DNA of 64,000 nt, taken from NCBI GenBank assembly GCA_947179485.1, contig OX359247.1, forward strand, positions 8,523,060 through 8,587,059. Reading direction: 5' to 3'. A program made the position numbers and the translations under genes. Shown one piece after another: positions 46,070 to 58,147 of this stretch. Within the stretch, counting starts at the first letter, position 1; every line of letters begins with the position of its first letter. The stretch comes from Allacma fusca (Eukaryota; Arthropoda; Collembola; Symphypleona; Sminthuridae). Below the pieces are notes generated by a model. It worked only from the letters and a program-made list of their open reading frames with translations. It did not search any database and was not told where the DNA came from.

Positions 46070-47540
46070 GGTTAGGTTAGGTTAAGTTGGGTAAGGTTAG
46101 GTATGGCTAGGTTGGAAAACGTTACTTAGATTAATACAGTTCAAACTGCAGTTTTAAATTGCAGTTTTAAATTGCAGTTTCAAATTGCAGTTTCGAATTG
46201 CAGTTCCGAATTGCAGTTACGAATTGCAGTTTGAATTGCCAATTAAATACTGTATTTGAAAGGGTATTTGTTATGTTATTTTAGGTTAGGTCAGGTTGAG
46301 TTTGGTTAGGTTAGGTTAGGTTAGGTTAGGTTAGGTAAGGTAAGGTTGAGTTAGGTTAGGTTAAGTTAGGTTATTTTAGGTTTAGTTTGTTTAGGTTGAG
46401 TTATATAATTTTTCGCAAGTTAGAATAAAGCAGTTTCAAATTGAAAATTGAAAGTTCCAGTTTCAATTTCCATTTTCCAATTTGCAGTTTTAAATTGGAG
46501 TTTAAATTGTAGTTTCAAATTGTATTTTTAAATTGCAGTTTCAAGTGGTAGTTTATATTGTAGTTTCAAATTGCAGTTTCAAATGGCAGTTTCAAATGGT
46601 AGTTTGAATTGCCACTTAAATGTTATATACTTAAGTGTATGTTATATAAGGTTAGGTTAGGTTGAGTAAGGTTAGGTTAGGTTAGGTTAGGTTAGGTTAC
46701 GTTAGGTTCAGTTAGATTGAGTTAGGTTTGGTTAGGTTAGATTAGGTTGAGTTACAAAAGTTCTAACGAGTTAGAATAAAGCAGTTTCAAATTGCAAATT
46801 CAAATTGCAGTTTCAAATTGCAGTTTCAAATTGCAAATTCAAATTGCAAATTCAAATTGCAGTTTCAAATTGCAAATACAAATTGCAGTTCCAAATTGCA
46901 GTTTTAAATTGCAGTTTCAAATTGTTGTTTTTTATTGCAGTTTCAAATTGCAGTTTCAAATGACAGTTTGAATCGCCATTTAATTATATTTAATGCAAGT
47001 GTAGGTTATATTAGGTTAGGTCAAGTTAAGTGAGCAGTTTCTATTAAAATACTGTAGTTGTAAGGGTATGTTACGTTGGTTTTTTTTACATTAGTTTGAA
47101 TTAGGTTAGGTTAGTTTAGCTTAGGTTTGGTTAGGTAAGATCAGGTTGAGTTAGGTAAGGTTAGGTTAGGTTAGGTGGGGTAACGTTGAGTTACATAAGT
47201 TTTCACTAGTTAGAATAAAGCAGATTTAAATTGCAGTTTGAAATTGCAGTTTCAAATAGCAGTTTGAAATAGCAGTTTCAAATAGCAGTTTCAAATAGCA
47301 GTTTCAAATGGCAGTTTGAAATTGCAGTTTGAAATTGCAGTTTCAAATAGCAGTTTCAAATAGCAGTTTGAAATTGCAGTTTCAAATTGCAGTTTCAAAT
47401 TGAAGTTTCAAATTGAAGTTTCAAATTGCAGATTCAATTTGAAGTTTCAAATTACAGTTTCAAATTGCAGTTTCAAATTGCAGTTTTATATTGCAGTTTC
47501 GAATTGTAGTTTCAAATAGCAGTTTCAAATGGCAGTTTGA
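46070..47540. repeat. Higher-order array alternating TTAGG blocks with a 13-bp TTTCAAATTGCAG repeat
   Basis: Degenerate GGTTA pentamer tracts occur at 46070-46115, 46281-46402, 46649-46755, ~47010-47030 and 47091-47195. Between them lie tracts of a 13-bp unit TTTCAAATTGCAG at 46138-46240, 46430-46618, 46789-46975 and 47221-47540. The junction text GAGTTA...AGTTAGAATAAAGCAG recurs at about 46420, 46770 and 47210, and TTTGAATTGCCA(A/C/T)TTAA closes each 13-bp tract. The monomer is therefore a composite of about 350-440 bp. TTAGG is the arthropod telomere unit, so this is an interstitial telomere-like array. Confidence 0.85.
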
Positions 47541-48400
47541 ATTGCCATTTAAATATTGTAAGAGAGAATGAAATAGAATAATAATAGAATAAGCCGAGAG
47601 AATAAGAAAAAGGGGCATGTTGAGAAGAGGAGCGAGTGACCGTTAGAAAAAGACGGCACGAGCGAGAGAAGACGCTAACTCGGAAGTTAGTGTAGGAGGT
47701 GAGACGGAAGTGATCGGACAGGATCGGAAGTACGTATAGGTAGATAGAGAGGGAATGGAAGCAAGCGTGACTAAGTGAATTAATTAAGAAAGAGAATAGG
47801 AATTTTAGAAATAAGCCTAGAATAAGTTTGAAAAATAGAAATAATTTTGAGTATTGAACTGAATAATTATAAGTGAATAAAAGTCCAGAACGGACATTAA
47901 AACTAGAAGTCAAGAGTGAAGTGTTTGAGATTTATTTTAGAAAGAATAATGAAAGTTACGAAAGAGATTGGAGATGAGTTCTCTCCCACCGTAGGACTCC
48001 TCGGAGTCAGCCTCTCATGGCTAAAGCAGAGTGCTTAATTAATTTTTGGTGAAAATGGGATTTTTGGATATGTGAAACATGTCATGTACATATGTCAATT
48101 AATGGAGATTGGAGAAGATGGCCGTTAGGATTTTGACCGTTGAAGAGACGTCCGTTCCCGTTCGTACAGGATTTTAGAAGCGGTATGGTCATCACACATT
48201 CCATTCCGTGCTCCACACATCACGCAATGATCATTGAAAGAAGATGGTGGCTCACTCCTCCTACCTCACACTGTATTGGTTATCAGGAAAGAATTATCCG
48301 GACGGTATTGTAAGGCTATCATTTTTACTTGATCATTCCCTATATTGAAGAGTCAGTTTAATATTAGCGTATATTGAAAGAAAAATTATCCGTTAAGAAA
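47541..48400. other. Probable 5' LTR/leader region of the plus-strand Ty3/gypsy element
   Basis: The 860 bases between the repeat array and the gag ATG should contain the 5' LTR and primer-binding site. A TGTAAGAGAG at about 47560 directly after the array is a candidate LTR start, since the other gypsy element here also begins TGTAA. No LTR end or tRNA primer match could be fixed. Because the partner LTR lies outside the window, this cannot be verified by comparison. Confidence 0.35.
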
Positions 48401-49965
48401 ATGGCTACTACTATAGAAGAGTTAGCTGCAGAATTAGCAGAGTTGAGAAGAATTAATGAAGATATGAGAAGAGTCAATGAAGATATTAGAAAAGATAATG
48501 CAGAAATAAGACAAATTAATGAAAATTTGACAAGAGAAATTCAGGACGTTTATCAGAACCGTAATGAAGATGAGAATAATGGACAATATGAGGATTTTTA
48601 CCGGGATATGGATATGGAAAATGAGGAGGAAGTACTTAATGATAATTTTGAGGAGAATAATCGTACAGAGGAAACTGAGAGAGAATTATTCAGACTTAGG
48701 AGAGAATTACAGGAAATTCATAAGCGTAAGCGACAGAATAACCAGGAAGAAGATGAATTTGTGAGAAGTTGCAAAATAGCAAAAACTAAGGCAGACTTTG
48801 AAGCTAGGAAATTTAGCAACCTGAAATTAAACATAGGACCCTACATGCCTACAATTAATTCAGAAACTTGGATTTTGAGATTGGAAGCAGGAAGAATTCA
48901 GCACGAAATTACTTGGAAGTATTTCTTAGGGGCAATGAAATATTTTTTTGCAGAATTACAAGATACCAATGTTAGGATGTGGTTCATTAGGAAAGAAGTT
49001 TTATTAGTCAAAAGTCTCGAAAAAGCAACAAATGAAGATCAGAAAGAAATGGTTTGGACAAACTTCCGTCAACAATTTATTGATAAGTATCACCCTAATG
49101 TCAGTGCAGCTCAAGCTGAGGATAAATATGAAGCATTTAATTTGAAAGAGGAAATGTCCGCTAATGACTTTGTGACACAAGTACAGGATATTTTACTGGA
49201 AATGAAACCAGACATGGAAAGTGAAGAATTGGTGAAGAAGATGCACCGTAAATTACCTAAAGGGATCAGAGTACAGATTATGTGGGATCAACTGAAGTCC
49301 GTGCCAAGATTTCAACAGAGATTAGTGGAAGTTTTGGATGCTGAGAAAAATAGCAAAGTGGAACTCAATAACAACAAGGAGGACCACAAAAATGACAAAA
49401 CTACAAATAAGCAGGCACCTAAATCATTAATGACGGCATTAGAACCAATTAAAGAGAGTTTAGAAAAGAAAGAGGATTTTATTAGAGTTATGCAATTTAA
49501 TGTTAATTGTAATTTTTGTTCCAAGTTTGGCCACAAGGAAAAGGATTGCTGGACCAAAAAAAGAAAAATGTTCCTATGTCATTCAGAGAAAGGATTAGAG
49601 GAGGAATTAACAAATTTCAAAGGGAAAATGGCCGAGGACAAGGATTTAGAGGTAATTGCCGAGGTCGAGGATTGGGACAAGGATTGGGACAAGGTTTTGG
49701 TCAAGGGTTTAGAGGAAATAACCGAGGTCGAGGTTACGCCAATTACCGAGGTAACCCAAACTTCTCTAATAATAATAATATGGACAAACCAAAGTCAGTT
49801 AGGACCCTAGTGGACAGTCTAACGGAGCAATTTGAGAAGAGGACCATCAACCAACAACAAACTATGCCTCAAACAAATTGTATGGCTTACCCACCTATGG
49901 CTCAAATACAATTTTCAACAATTACTTACCCACAGCAACAACAGCAACAACCACCGGGAAACTAG
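48401..49965 (+). pseudogene. gag polyprotein of retrotransposon A (frame change near 49560)
   Basis: The frame from the ATG at 48401 encodes an N-terminal coiled coil (heptads of EELAAELAELRRINEDMRR type), a capsid-like region around residues 120-320, and a CCHC zinc knuckle CNFCSKFGHKEKDC (CX2CX4HX4C) near residue 365-380. Just after it, at an A7-G-A5 tract (about 49556-49568), the plausible reading passes to the -1 frame. That frame encodes an RG/GQG-rich nucleic-acid-binding tail and a Gln run, ending at 49965. The original frame stays open to 49810 with no family-like content. A homopolymer indel is the simple explanation; a recoding signal is possible. Confidence 0.75.
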
Positions 49966-50087
49966 TAAGTCTTTCGTTACGGGAAAGAAAGACTGTACAG
50001 CCCCAGTATAATCATCAAGAGAATAACAATTTTGAAAAATATCCATTGAAGTAAGATACAGGCCCGAATAATAAATTACAGCCCGTA

Positions 50088-52957
50088 GTGATTTGTAATT
50101 TGGAAGATTTAGAAGACGTTGAGGATGAATGGAAGACATGTAAAGAGAATCATCAAAGTCAACAACAAGAAAGTGATTTTGAAACTAAAGATTCTCAGGA
50201 TGAATTTGAGAAAGAATTACGACTCATTCCAGACAATTTTAGTGAAACAGAGTCAGTTTTAAAGAAAGAATTTGATAGACTTAGAGATAGAATTTTAAAT
50301 TCAGACGATGTTATTAATTTAACCCTACTGAACAATATACAAGTAGAAGCTTTGGTTGATACAGGTGCTCAAATTTCATGGATATCACCTGCGTCTGCAT
50401 ACCATATTCAGAAACGAAGCCCTAACTATATAGAAATTAGGAAACATCAAGCCAAACCTTATGGACAGTTTGTGAAGGGACACAGCTCAAGTTATAGAAA
50501 AACTGCAAGAGTATTTTATTTAATAAGTGGAAAGAAACAATTCCAGGATTTTGCTATAATTAAAGACATGACAACTATTTTAATATATGGAATTCATTTT
50601 ACCAAGAAACATAAGGCTAATATTGACATGGAAAAAGAACAAGTTACTTTAAGACCACAACAAGATGGAGGAAAGAAATTACAACCACAAGTTGAAAAAT
50701 TCCTTCGATTTACTGAAGAATTAGACAATATTTTTGAAACAACCCTAAATGAAGAAGATGACAATCAGACTATTTCAAACAAAAAGATTGGAAAGAATAC
50801 AACAAAACCTCAAATTAGAAAAGCAAATTACATTTCAACTCATATACCATATGAAGTTATGCCTAGATCATTTGAACTAATTGATTTTACCCGTGCAAAT
50901 ATAGAAAATCAGAATAACTCTTACATTAGTTTTGACAGGAAGAATGTACCACCAGGATTATTAATGGGAAGACCTTTAGTCAATATTCAAGAAGGAAAAG
51001 CAAGGACATGGATTTTTAATCCTACAAGGAGAGTCAATTATTTTCCAAAAGTAAGATACTTAGGTACTTACGAGAAAATTCAGAAGGAAGCTATATAAGC
51101 AGAAGCTGATGAATTACAGAACAGGCTACCCAAAATTAGTATAGAAAGAAAACCATTCAAATTTGAAGACTTAACTGCCGCTAATAATTTGGATGAAAAA
51201 CAAAAGCAAATTTTATTGCAAGCAGTAAATTCTTACAGACATCTATATGCAGTAACAGAGGAAGAATTGGAAAAATTAAATTACAGACCAGTACATATAA
51301 ACACTGGAAATCAGCCACCGATTTATAGACCACAATGGCCCTCATCTCATATGGAAAGAGAAGAATTAAAAAGACAGACAGACAGAATGCTAGCCCTTGG
51401 AATCATCGAACCTAGCAGTTCACCCTATAACAGCCCAGTCCTACGAGTGAAGAAAGCAAATGGGACATTGAGATTTTGCTTGGACTTGAGAGAACTGAAT
51501 AAACAAGTTATTCAAAACACCTATTTTCTACCCAAAATAAATGAATTAGCATCGAATCTACATGGATCATGTTGGTTCATTACCCTGGATTGCATGCAAG
51601 GATTTTTGCAAAGGGAATTAGATGAAAATTCAAGACAGAAAACAAGTTTCACCATACCATCAGGAGGAAAATACCAATATACTAGACTACCTTATGGATA
51701 CATTAACAGCCCTGCAGAATTTCAGATGATGATGGACGATATCTTAGGAAATTTAAAGTATACATTAGTCCTAGTCTACGTAGATGATATTCGTGTATTT
51801 GCCGGAACATTTGAAGAACTAATTAGAAGATTTATAATAGTTATGGAAAGATGTGCTAAATTTAACCTTAAATTTAATTTAAAGAAATGTAAATTCGCAT
51901 TCAATGAATTAATTTATTTGGGAGATGTAATCGGAGTTCATGGAAGAAGAATTAACCCTAACAAGATTCAAGCTATTACAAAATTTCCAAGACCACAGAA
52001 AATTAAAGATGTCAGATCATTTATTGGAATGACAGATTTTTTCCGAAAATACATCAAGAATTATGCAGATATTGCTGAACCTTTAAACAGACTAAAAAGA
52101 AAAGAATTTATTGGAAAATTCGAGTAGAAAGAAGATCAAGAGCAAGCATTTCATAAATTGAAAGAAGCATTAACAACTAGCCCAGTTTTGCAGTATTATA
52201 ACCCATTAGAAATATTATGATTGATACGGATTGTAGTAATATTGGACTTGGGGGAATGATTTTACAATCAACAGATGGAAAGAATTATCATGTAGTTGAA
52301 TACACCTCAAGAATGCTAAATGAAAAAGAAAAAGAACTTGACACCACACAAAAAGAAGCTTTAGCTATTCTACATTGCTTAAAGAAGTTTCGACAATATA
52401 TTTTTGGTCGTAAGTTTGTAGTGAGAACGGATCACGACGCATTAAAGTACATTCAAAAAACACTAAGGACCCGCATGGAAAATTATCCAGATGGGCCGTA
52501 GAATTGGCAAACCATCAATTAGAAGTTATACATAGAAAAGGAACCCGTTTGCAGCATGATATCTAGATACCCAGTTAGAAAATTGAATCTGCCTTTACTC
52601 AGAGCTAATAAGAAGGACATACAAGAGGAAGATTTATTAATTAAAATTACTGGAGGAAATATTGAAGTTTTTTCAGAAAAGCAGAGAGAAGAACCAAAAT
52701 TGGCTAAAATCATCAATTCATTGTTAAAAAGCAAGGCAGCAGAAAATCAGACAGGAAATATCATTGGAAATAACTATGCCATTATTCAAGAACTACTTTA
52801 CAAAATTAGCAAGAATGCCAGTGGAAGTCCGTGGAGATTGGTAGTACCTATGAAATTAAGAGCTGATGTACTCAGACTCACTCATGACGACCCTACAGCT
52901 GGTCATGGAGGATTCTACAGAACTTACTTACTTACAAAGAGAAGATATTATTGGTAC
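50088..52957 (+). pseudogene. pol polyprotein of retrotransposon A (PR-RT-RH-partial IN)
   Basis: An aspartic protease motif ALVDTGAQ lies near 50350. Reverse transcriptase covers about 51290-52100, with LRFCLDLRELN, LPYGYINSPAEFQ and the intact catalytic box YVDD. RNase H (DTDCSNIGLGG, DTTQKEALAILHCL, RTDHDALKYI) covers about 52217-52480. The integrase HHCC finger begins with HDDPTAGHGGFYRTYLL near 52890 and is cut at 52957. Damage: TAA at 51096-51098 and TAG at 52125-52127 in the main frame, a frame change near 52215 before RNase H, and another near 52480. Confidence 0.85.
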
Positions 52958-54612
52958 TGTAAGGTCCACTATGACACTTAGCCCTAATATTATGATCCTT
53001 AACTTATAATTATGAGAATATGATGAGTGAGAGTAAAACTATGACTAGCCGGTTCGAGCGTTAGGTAAAGACTTTTATTTATTCATACGATTACCGCTAA
53101 CCAATACATAAAGCTTTCGCCTCATATAGCCTCTAGGCCATACCATGTAACTTATCCCTATATACCTTGTGAGCGTATCCTCACAACTTCGACCCACTTG
53201 AGAACCTCAAATGTCCTCATTTGAAACCTATGACCTAACGTATTGTTTACCTAAATTTTAAGCCAATATACATATAAATTAATTAATAATTCCAACCTAA
53301 TTACATTAAATAAGGTCTTTACATCATTTTCAGACCCTTACATACTAGATTATAATCACACAAAAAAACATTATGACGGCATCTGCTCCTGCTCTCTTCT
53401 GTTCTGCAGATGTCCTCCGTCCTCACTCTCGTAGACTCCCGCTCCAGACTCTGAAACTAGAAAGGTCATAACACAATCAAATTCCTGAATCATTTTCCAT
53501 AAACAATCGACCTAGGATCCAGACAGTAACCGAGTAGGTAATTAATCACAATAAGACATACACCTTCTCTCATTCTGCCTTTTCCATCTTCCTGGCGGTT
53601 AGTTTACAATCTTTCTTACTCCCCTTAAATCATGATTAAAACGAAACTAAAACCCGACTTAAACTAGTAATGAACTGCTTAATTAAAACCAACTTTTTCT
53701 GGCATTGCTAAAAATTAAAATTGTAACATAAATAATTAAACTTAACACTAAGTAAACAAAATAGATCTCTAACTTAATGTAGTAATTTCTTACACCGACA
53801 CACCTCTTTGCTTTCACTGTGTTTAACGGATTTCATTCCTTCGGCGTACTTTACCTTCAATTTATCACCAAAGATTTAGAGTTAGAATCCAGACGTTAAG
53901 TCCTCAAGGGAACACAGAGACCAAGAATGACTTAATGAAGGAACTACACCTCCAGCTACCGCTTGCATGCAAGTCTGACAAAGATTTTAAGTTGCAGGAA
54001 TCAACGGACTGTTCGCTTGGGTTACTTTTTGGTACTTGGCTAGGAAATTAAGGTAGATAATTTAAAACAACGTCATTTTAGGAACACATTGTGAGTTCAA
54101 ATTGATAATTGTCTATGGTTCTTTATATAGTATTGAGTTGTTGTTTTTTTGAGACCAGGATTTTATTTATAGAAAGGTAGGTTAGAATGTAATTAGTGGA
54201 ACTGACATAATCAGATAAACTGATAACGTGGACGTAGCCGGAGACATAGACCTTCTGACGAATAACAGGCCTTGCCTACTGTGTCCAGGACTTTATCTTG
54301 AAGATAATAGTTGAAGAAAATAGTGCTGCCATAGATCTAGAAAAAGAGAAATGAAACACTTCCTATTATCTAGGTTTCAGTACAAGCTATAAATAGTCTT
54401 AGTATAATTTTCTTGCTTTGGCTTGAGTTATTGCCCCGTCCAAGGACTGTACCATAACTTATTTAAATTAACATTAGGACTGAAAGACGCTACTCCCAAC
54501 ATTTTATGACTAAATTAATACTTAATCTGAATATTTAAATAATCGTATTCTCTAGCCTAAATGTTACCCTAAGTAGCTATTTTGGTGACTTTGCTACTCT
54601 CCTAACATTACA
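52958..54612 (-). repeat. 3' LTR of retrotransposon B (~1655 bp)
   Basis: On the minus strand the block begins TGTAATGTTAGG (54612) and ends GGACCTTACA (52958), so it has the TG...CA ends of an LTR with the short inverted repeat TGTAA/TTACA. The low-coordinate edge coincides exactly with the break in the integrase frame of element A. AATAAA-type signals occur on the minus strand inside it. No coding capacity. The 5' LTR partner lies outside the window, so the limits rest on this junction and the end motifs. Confidence 0.65.
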
Positions 54613-54805
54613 AAACTTCCTGATAAAATCTAATCACCAACCGCCATTAATCAAGGAAATTAATACAGAATGCAAGTAGGGATGAGAAAACAAAAATCTA
54701 ACGGTGCTCCTTCAGACCCCAAGCCAACCAGCTGTATTCAACCATCCAGAAAATCGAATGTGTCTGGGGCCCTTCTGTCTTTGCCAGAATGTACATCACA
54801 GAAGT

Positions 54806-56774
54806 TTATATCTTCCGGAAATCAATGGACTTAAAAATATCCGGTGGCTTTCTGTCCCGTGTTGTTCTCCTTGGTCCTGGAGGTCTTATTTCCTCCGCAA
54901 CAGGACTACCTCTAAAAGCTGCCTGAGCTGTCTCCTTTGCTGATTTCCGGGCCAGTATAGGACTTCCCCTGAGATTTGGAATGGATGTCCTTCCAGACTT
55001 TGCTGATGTGGCTGAACCTTGTCCTGACCTCTGGGACTCCTTACTAAACCTCGTGCCAGGAGCTTTGGATACCTTCAAACTAATAGGATCCATTAAATTC
55101 CTTTCACGCCCTGCATCACTTTCCGTCACTACGAAAGAATGCACTGACGAGCGTTTTCCCCCTAAAGTTCTCACAGAAACTCCACTGCTGACACTACGCT
55201 GGATGGGTAGTTTTAATAACGGTTCCCCTGGAATAACATTGTATCCTTGAGATATTTCCGCTGCACGCACCGATTCCTGCCTTGTAATGGCATCATCAAA
55301 ATCATTTGCTATTGGTATATCACTTTCTCTATTGTCCGGAATTTTGATGTTGTTCCGACTGAAACCCACATGACCCCCCATGGAATGCTTCTTGGGATCT
55401 GATTCGTGGAGATGATTTTCATCCGAGTCATCAGAACCTCTTCCTCTCTTGCCACGATCCCGATACTTCCTCTTTAAAATCACTGAATCCTGAGCGGAGG
55501 TAATCCTAGAGTGTGCTTCCTCTTTCCAAGGAGATTTTTCCATCTGGCTCAATCCCGCGTTCCTCTCTCGATTCCGGAAAGGTGTATAATCCATCGCGGG
55601 AGAAAATAAGTCCGGGGACGTATCCTTATGATTTGCTGAAATAAAAATCAAACTTTTATTCCCATCCATATTATCTTCCCCACTTACACGATTTTCTCCG
55701 CAATGACCTATATCTATTACATTAACAGGACTTTCTGTATTTGTGTGATCATGGTTATCTCCAATAATAATGTTAGAATTACTAAATTCTGTAGACCCAC
55801 TCATTCTAGCACCTACTATCTGAGCTAGTTTATCCGATTTACCAGTTTGTCTAACATTGCTTTCCTGATTTGTCTCATTTACACTAATCGATCCCAAAGC
55901 AGATTCCGGTACTGGAATTCGTTGAGTTCGATGCACCAGGTTTACTTCACATTTTCCGGAGGAAGTTTCACGTAATTCTGTGCACATTTCCCCGTCGTCT
56001 TCGTGATAACCTGACAGTTGGAAGTCATCCTCAATTGTATTGGGCTCTTCCAGGGTCTCCGATCGCTTTCGGAGCTTTTCGACTTCGTGGTGTCTGTACT
56101 CCGAGCTTCTGCTTGCTTCACTCAACTGTTTCCCTGTGCTCTCCTCGTCCCAGTCTTCAATACGGCTTTTATCAGCCTTCGTATTTAGTAGGCCTACAAG
56201 ACTTTCTTGTTTGCGTGTCTTGGAAGCATCTGCTGCGCTATGGTCACTCCCTATATCTCCAGTGACAAACGGATCAATGATAGCGCTGTCGTCATTCACG
56301 CTGGAAAATGAAACAAAACTCAAAGGTGAATCACTTTCTTTACCCGGCTCATCCAGTTGAGGATGAGGTCCCATTGGAACTTCCGTCAATATGGGAATTT
56401 CTGGAATCCTCCTCCGGACTCGTATCTGCCTGCTCTCGTGTCGAGACAGCCCGAGTTATGATCGGAGATCTTGTTATCTCTGGCACCTTTGCTCTAGAGG
56501 GCCTATATGCACTATCCTTGTTCTTCTCATTGACCTTTGCCTTACGAGCTATTCGTATTCGCTCCCTAATTTCGGTCAATTCGGACTCGAGTGATTCGAG
56601 CTCTTCCAGAACCCGTTTACTCTTTCCTTCTGTTTCCTGGAATTCCTCTGCTAGCTTATGTTCCTTTCTAACCTGATCCTGAGACCTTTTCTGTTCGTGA
56701 CTTTCGAGGATCTTACTTTGGAACACGCCAGGGAAATCCCGCTGCCAACTAACTGGACCACAGTATTCCTTCAT
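54806..56774 (-). pseudogene. Long hydrophilic C-terminal extension of retrotransposon B pol
   Basis: Two overlapping minus-strand frames (56774-56349 and 56389-54806) continue past the integrase. The first begins with MKEYCGPVSWQRDFPGVF and holds a Glu/Arg/Lys-rich coiled coil. The second is 527 codons, Ser/Asp/Glu-rich, without membrane segments or cysteine motifs. It ends in the basic RRTTRDRKPPDIF, which resembles the R-x-R-x-P-P close of gypsy integrases. A single frame change near 56350-56390 separates them. The position is that of env in errantiviruses, but there is no signal peptide or transmembrane helix, so it is not an envelope gene. Confidence 0.6.
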
Positions 56775-57002
56775 ATTATGTGAATGCCCTCTGAGGATCT
56801 GATGTTTTTCCTCATAGTACCTTTATACTCTACTATAAAAGAAGTCATACTCAAGGCTGTGATGATTAAATAGGGACCTATCCAAGGAAGCTGCAGTCCT
56901 TGCCTACGCCCATTGGAGACCCAAACTAAACCAAAACTAAAAGCCTACTTTAAAATTAGTAGGAAGTCTGTTTTTATTGAAAGCTCTGGCTCGATTCTCC
57001 TG

Positions 57003-58075
57003 CTATTTCTCCGTATTTAAATTAGCCATAAAACCGTCTCGTCTTTCATTTTCTCTAACCTCTGGCGTCTTGCTTCCTTGCACCGTGAGTACGGGAGTTA
57101 CCAAATCCAGCTTGGTTTTAGGACTAACCCCATACACTAGACTAAAAGGAGTAAAACCTGTAACTGCGTGTACATGAGAATTATGAGTTTTGCATGCACG
57201 AGCAATCCATTTATCCCAATTATCTTCCTCCTCACTGACGTACTTCCTGAGGAACCTCTTAACTTCGCCGTTGTAACGTTCCACGTTGCCGTTAGAATTC
57301 GGGTGGTTCGGCATAATTCTAATGTGCTCTACCCCCTTTTTCTTAAGGTAATCTGTGAACTCTATTGCAGAAAAATGTGTTCCATTATCGGAAACTATCC
57401 TAGGCACTACCCCTATAGAATCAATAATGAGTTGTCTCAAAAGTCTCTTGGAATCTGATGCAGTAGCAGTCCGACTTGGGGCTGCCCAAGCAAACCTGCT
57501 CGTTTGGTCCACAGCAACAAAAATGTTTATGTTGCCTTGTTTGGACTCCTTCAAAGGCCCCACATAATCGATAGCGATGCTCCTAAACACATCCTCCGGG
57601 GGTGGCACAATCTTCATGAGCCCCCTGGGTTTTGAAGTTCGATGATTCGCGGCCTGCAAGTAATACAACCCTTTATGTTCCTATGCACATCCTGTCTCAT
57701 ACTTTTCCAATAATAACGGGAAAATAACAGCTGATAAGTTTTATGGAGCCCTGCATGTCCTCCTTCCAAGAAATCGTTGTGAGCTAACTTCATTATTGCT
57801 CCTCTTAAAGCTTGTGGGACTACTAATTTATATAAACCACCGAGATCTGACTTGTATAATAAACCTTGAATTACCACATTTCTACGCCATACAAAATTAT
57901 TCGAGTCGCCTATACTTTTCCCGAATTTCATTACCTCATCGATCACTTTCCTAATATTTTCATCACTCTGTTGATGTCTGAGGAAAAGATCTACCTGTCC
58001 ACCCAGTACTATGTTAAAAATTGGTTCCTCTTCCACAATCTCCTGTCTGTTTGACTCTGTTAGAGGAATTCTCAA
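57003..58075 (-). pseudogene. Integrase region of retrotransposon B
   Basis: The minus-strand frame 58075-57614 carries the HHCC finger (LAHNDFLEGGHAGLHKTY, then RYYWKSM and CITC). The frame 57668-57003 carries the DDE core: IDYVGPL, SDNGTHFSAIEF and the NGNVERYNGEVKRF block. A frame change near 57620-57665 divides the two. After 57003 a GPY/F-type segment is readable only with another frame change (about 56870-56940). The core triad itself is intact. Confidence 0.82.
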
Positions 58076-58147
58076 GGATCTTACTGGGTACCTAGATAAG
58101 CAATCTGCATGAGGAATGCTAGTACCTGGCCTGTGAATAGGTTTGCT

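Larger units (their letters stand above)
48401..52957 (+). mobile_element. Ty3/gypsy LTR retrotransposon A, truncated in integrase by element B
   Basis: Coding order is gag, protease, reverse transcriptase, RNase H, then the start of integrase, as in Ty3/gypsy. The body stops at 52957, inside the integrase zinc-finger region, where the terminal TGTAAGG of a second, oppositely oriented retrotransposon begins. The missing 3' part should lie beyond the right window edge. Lesions are few: one homopolymer-linked frame change in gag, two nonsense codons and two frame changes in pol. The copy is inactive but not very old. Confidence 0.85.

Noticed and set aside
46070..47540. TTAGG tracts as a true chromosome end
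   Set aside because: The tracts are degenerate, interrupted by a second repeat, and followed by kilobases of retrotransposon sequence, so they are interstitial.
48374..48400. A longer gag N-terminus beginning before 48401
   Set aside because: The upstream extension begins at a TTG, not an ATG; the first ATG of the frame is at 48401.
53040..53070. GGTTCGAGC resembling a tRNA B box
   Set aside because: No A box, acceptor stem or cloverleaf can be drawn around it, and it lies in the LTR.
54806..56774. Envelope gene of an errantivirus-like element
   Set aside because: No signal peptide, furin-like site or transmembrane segment is visible. The text is hydrophilic throughout and ends in an integrase-like basic motif.
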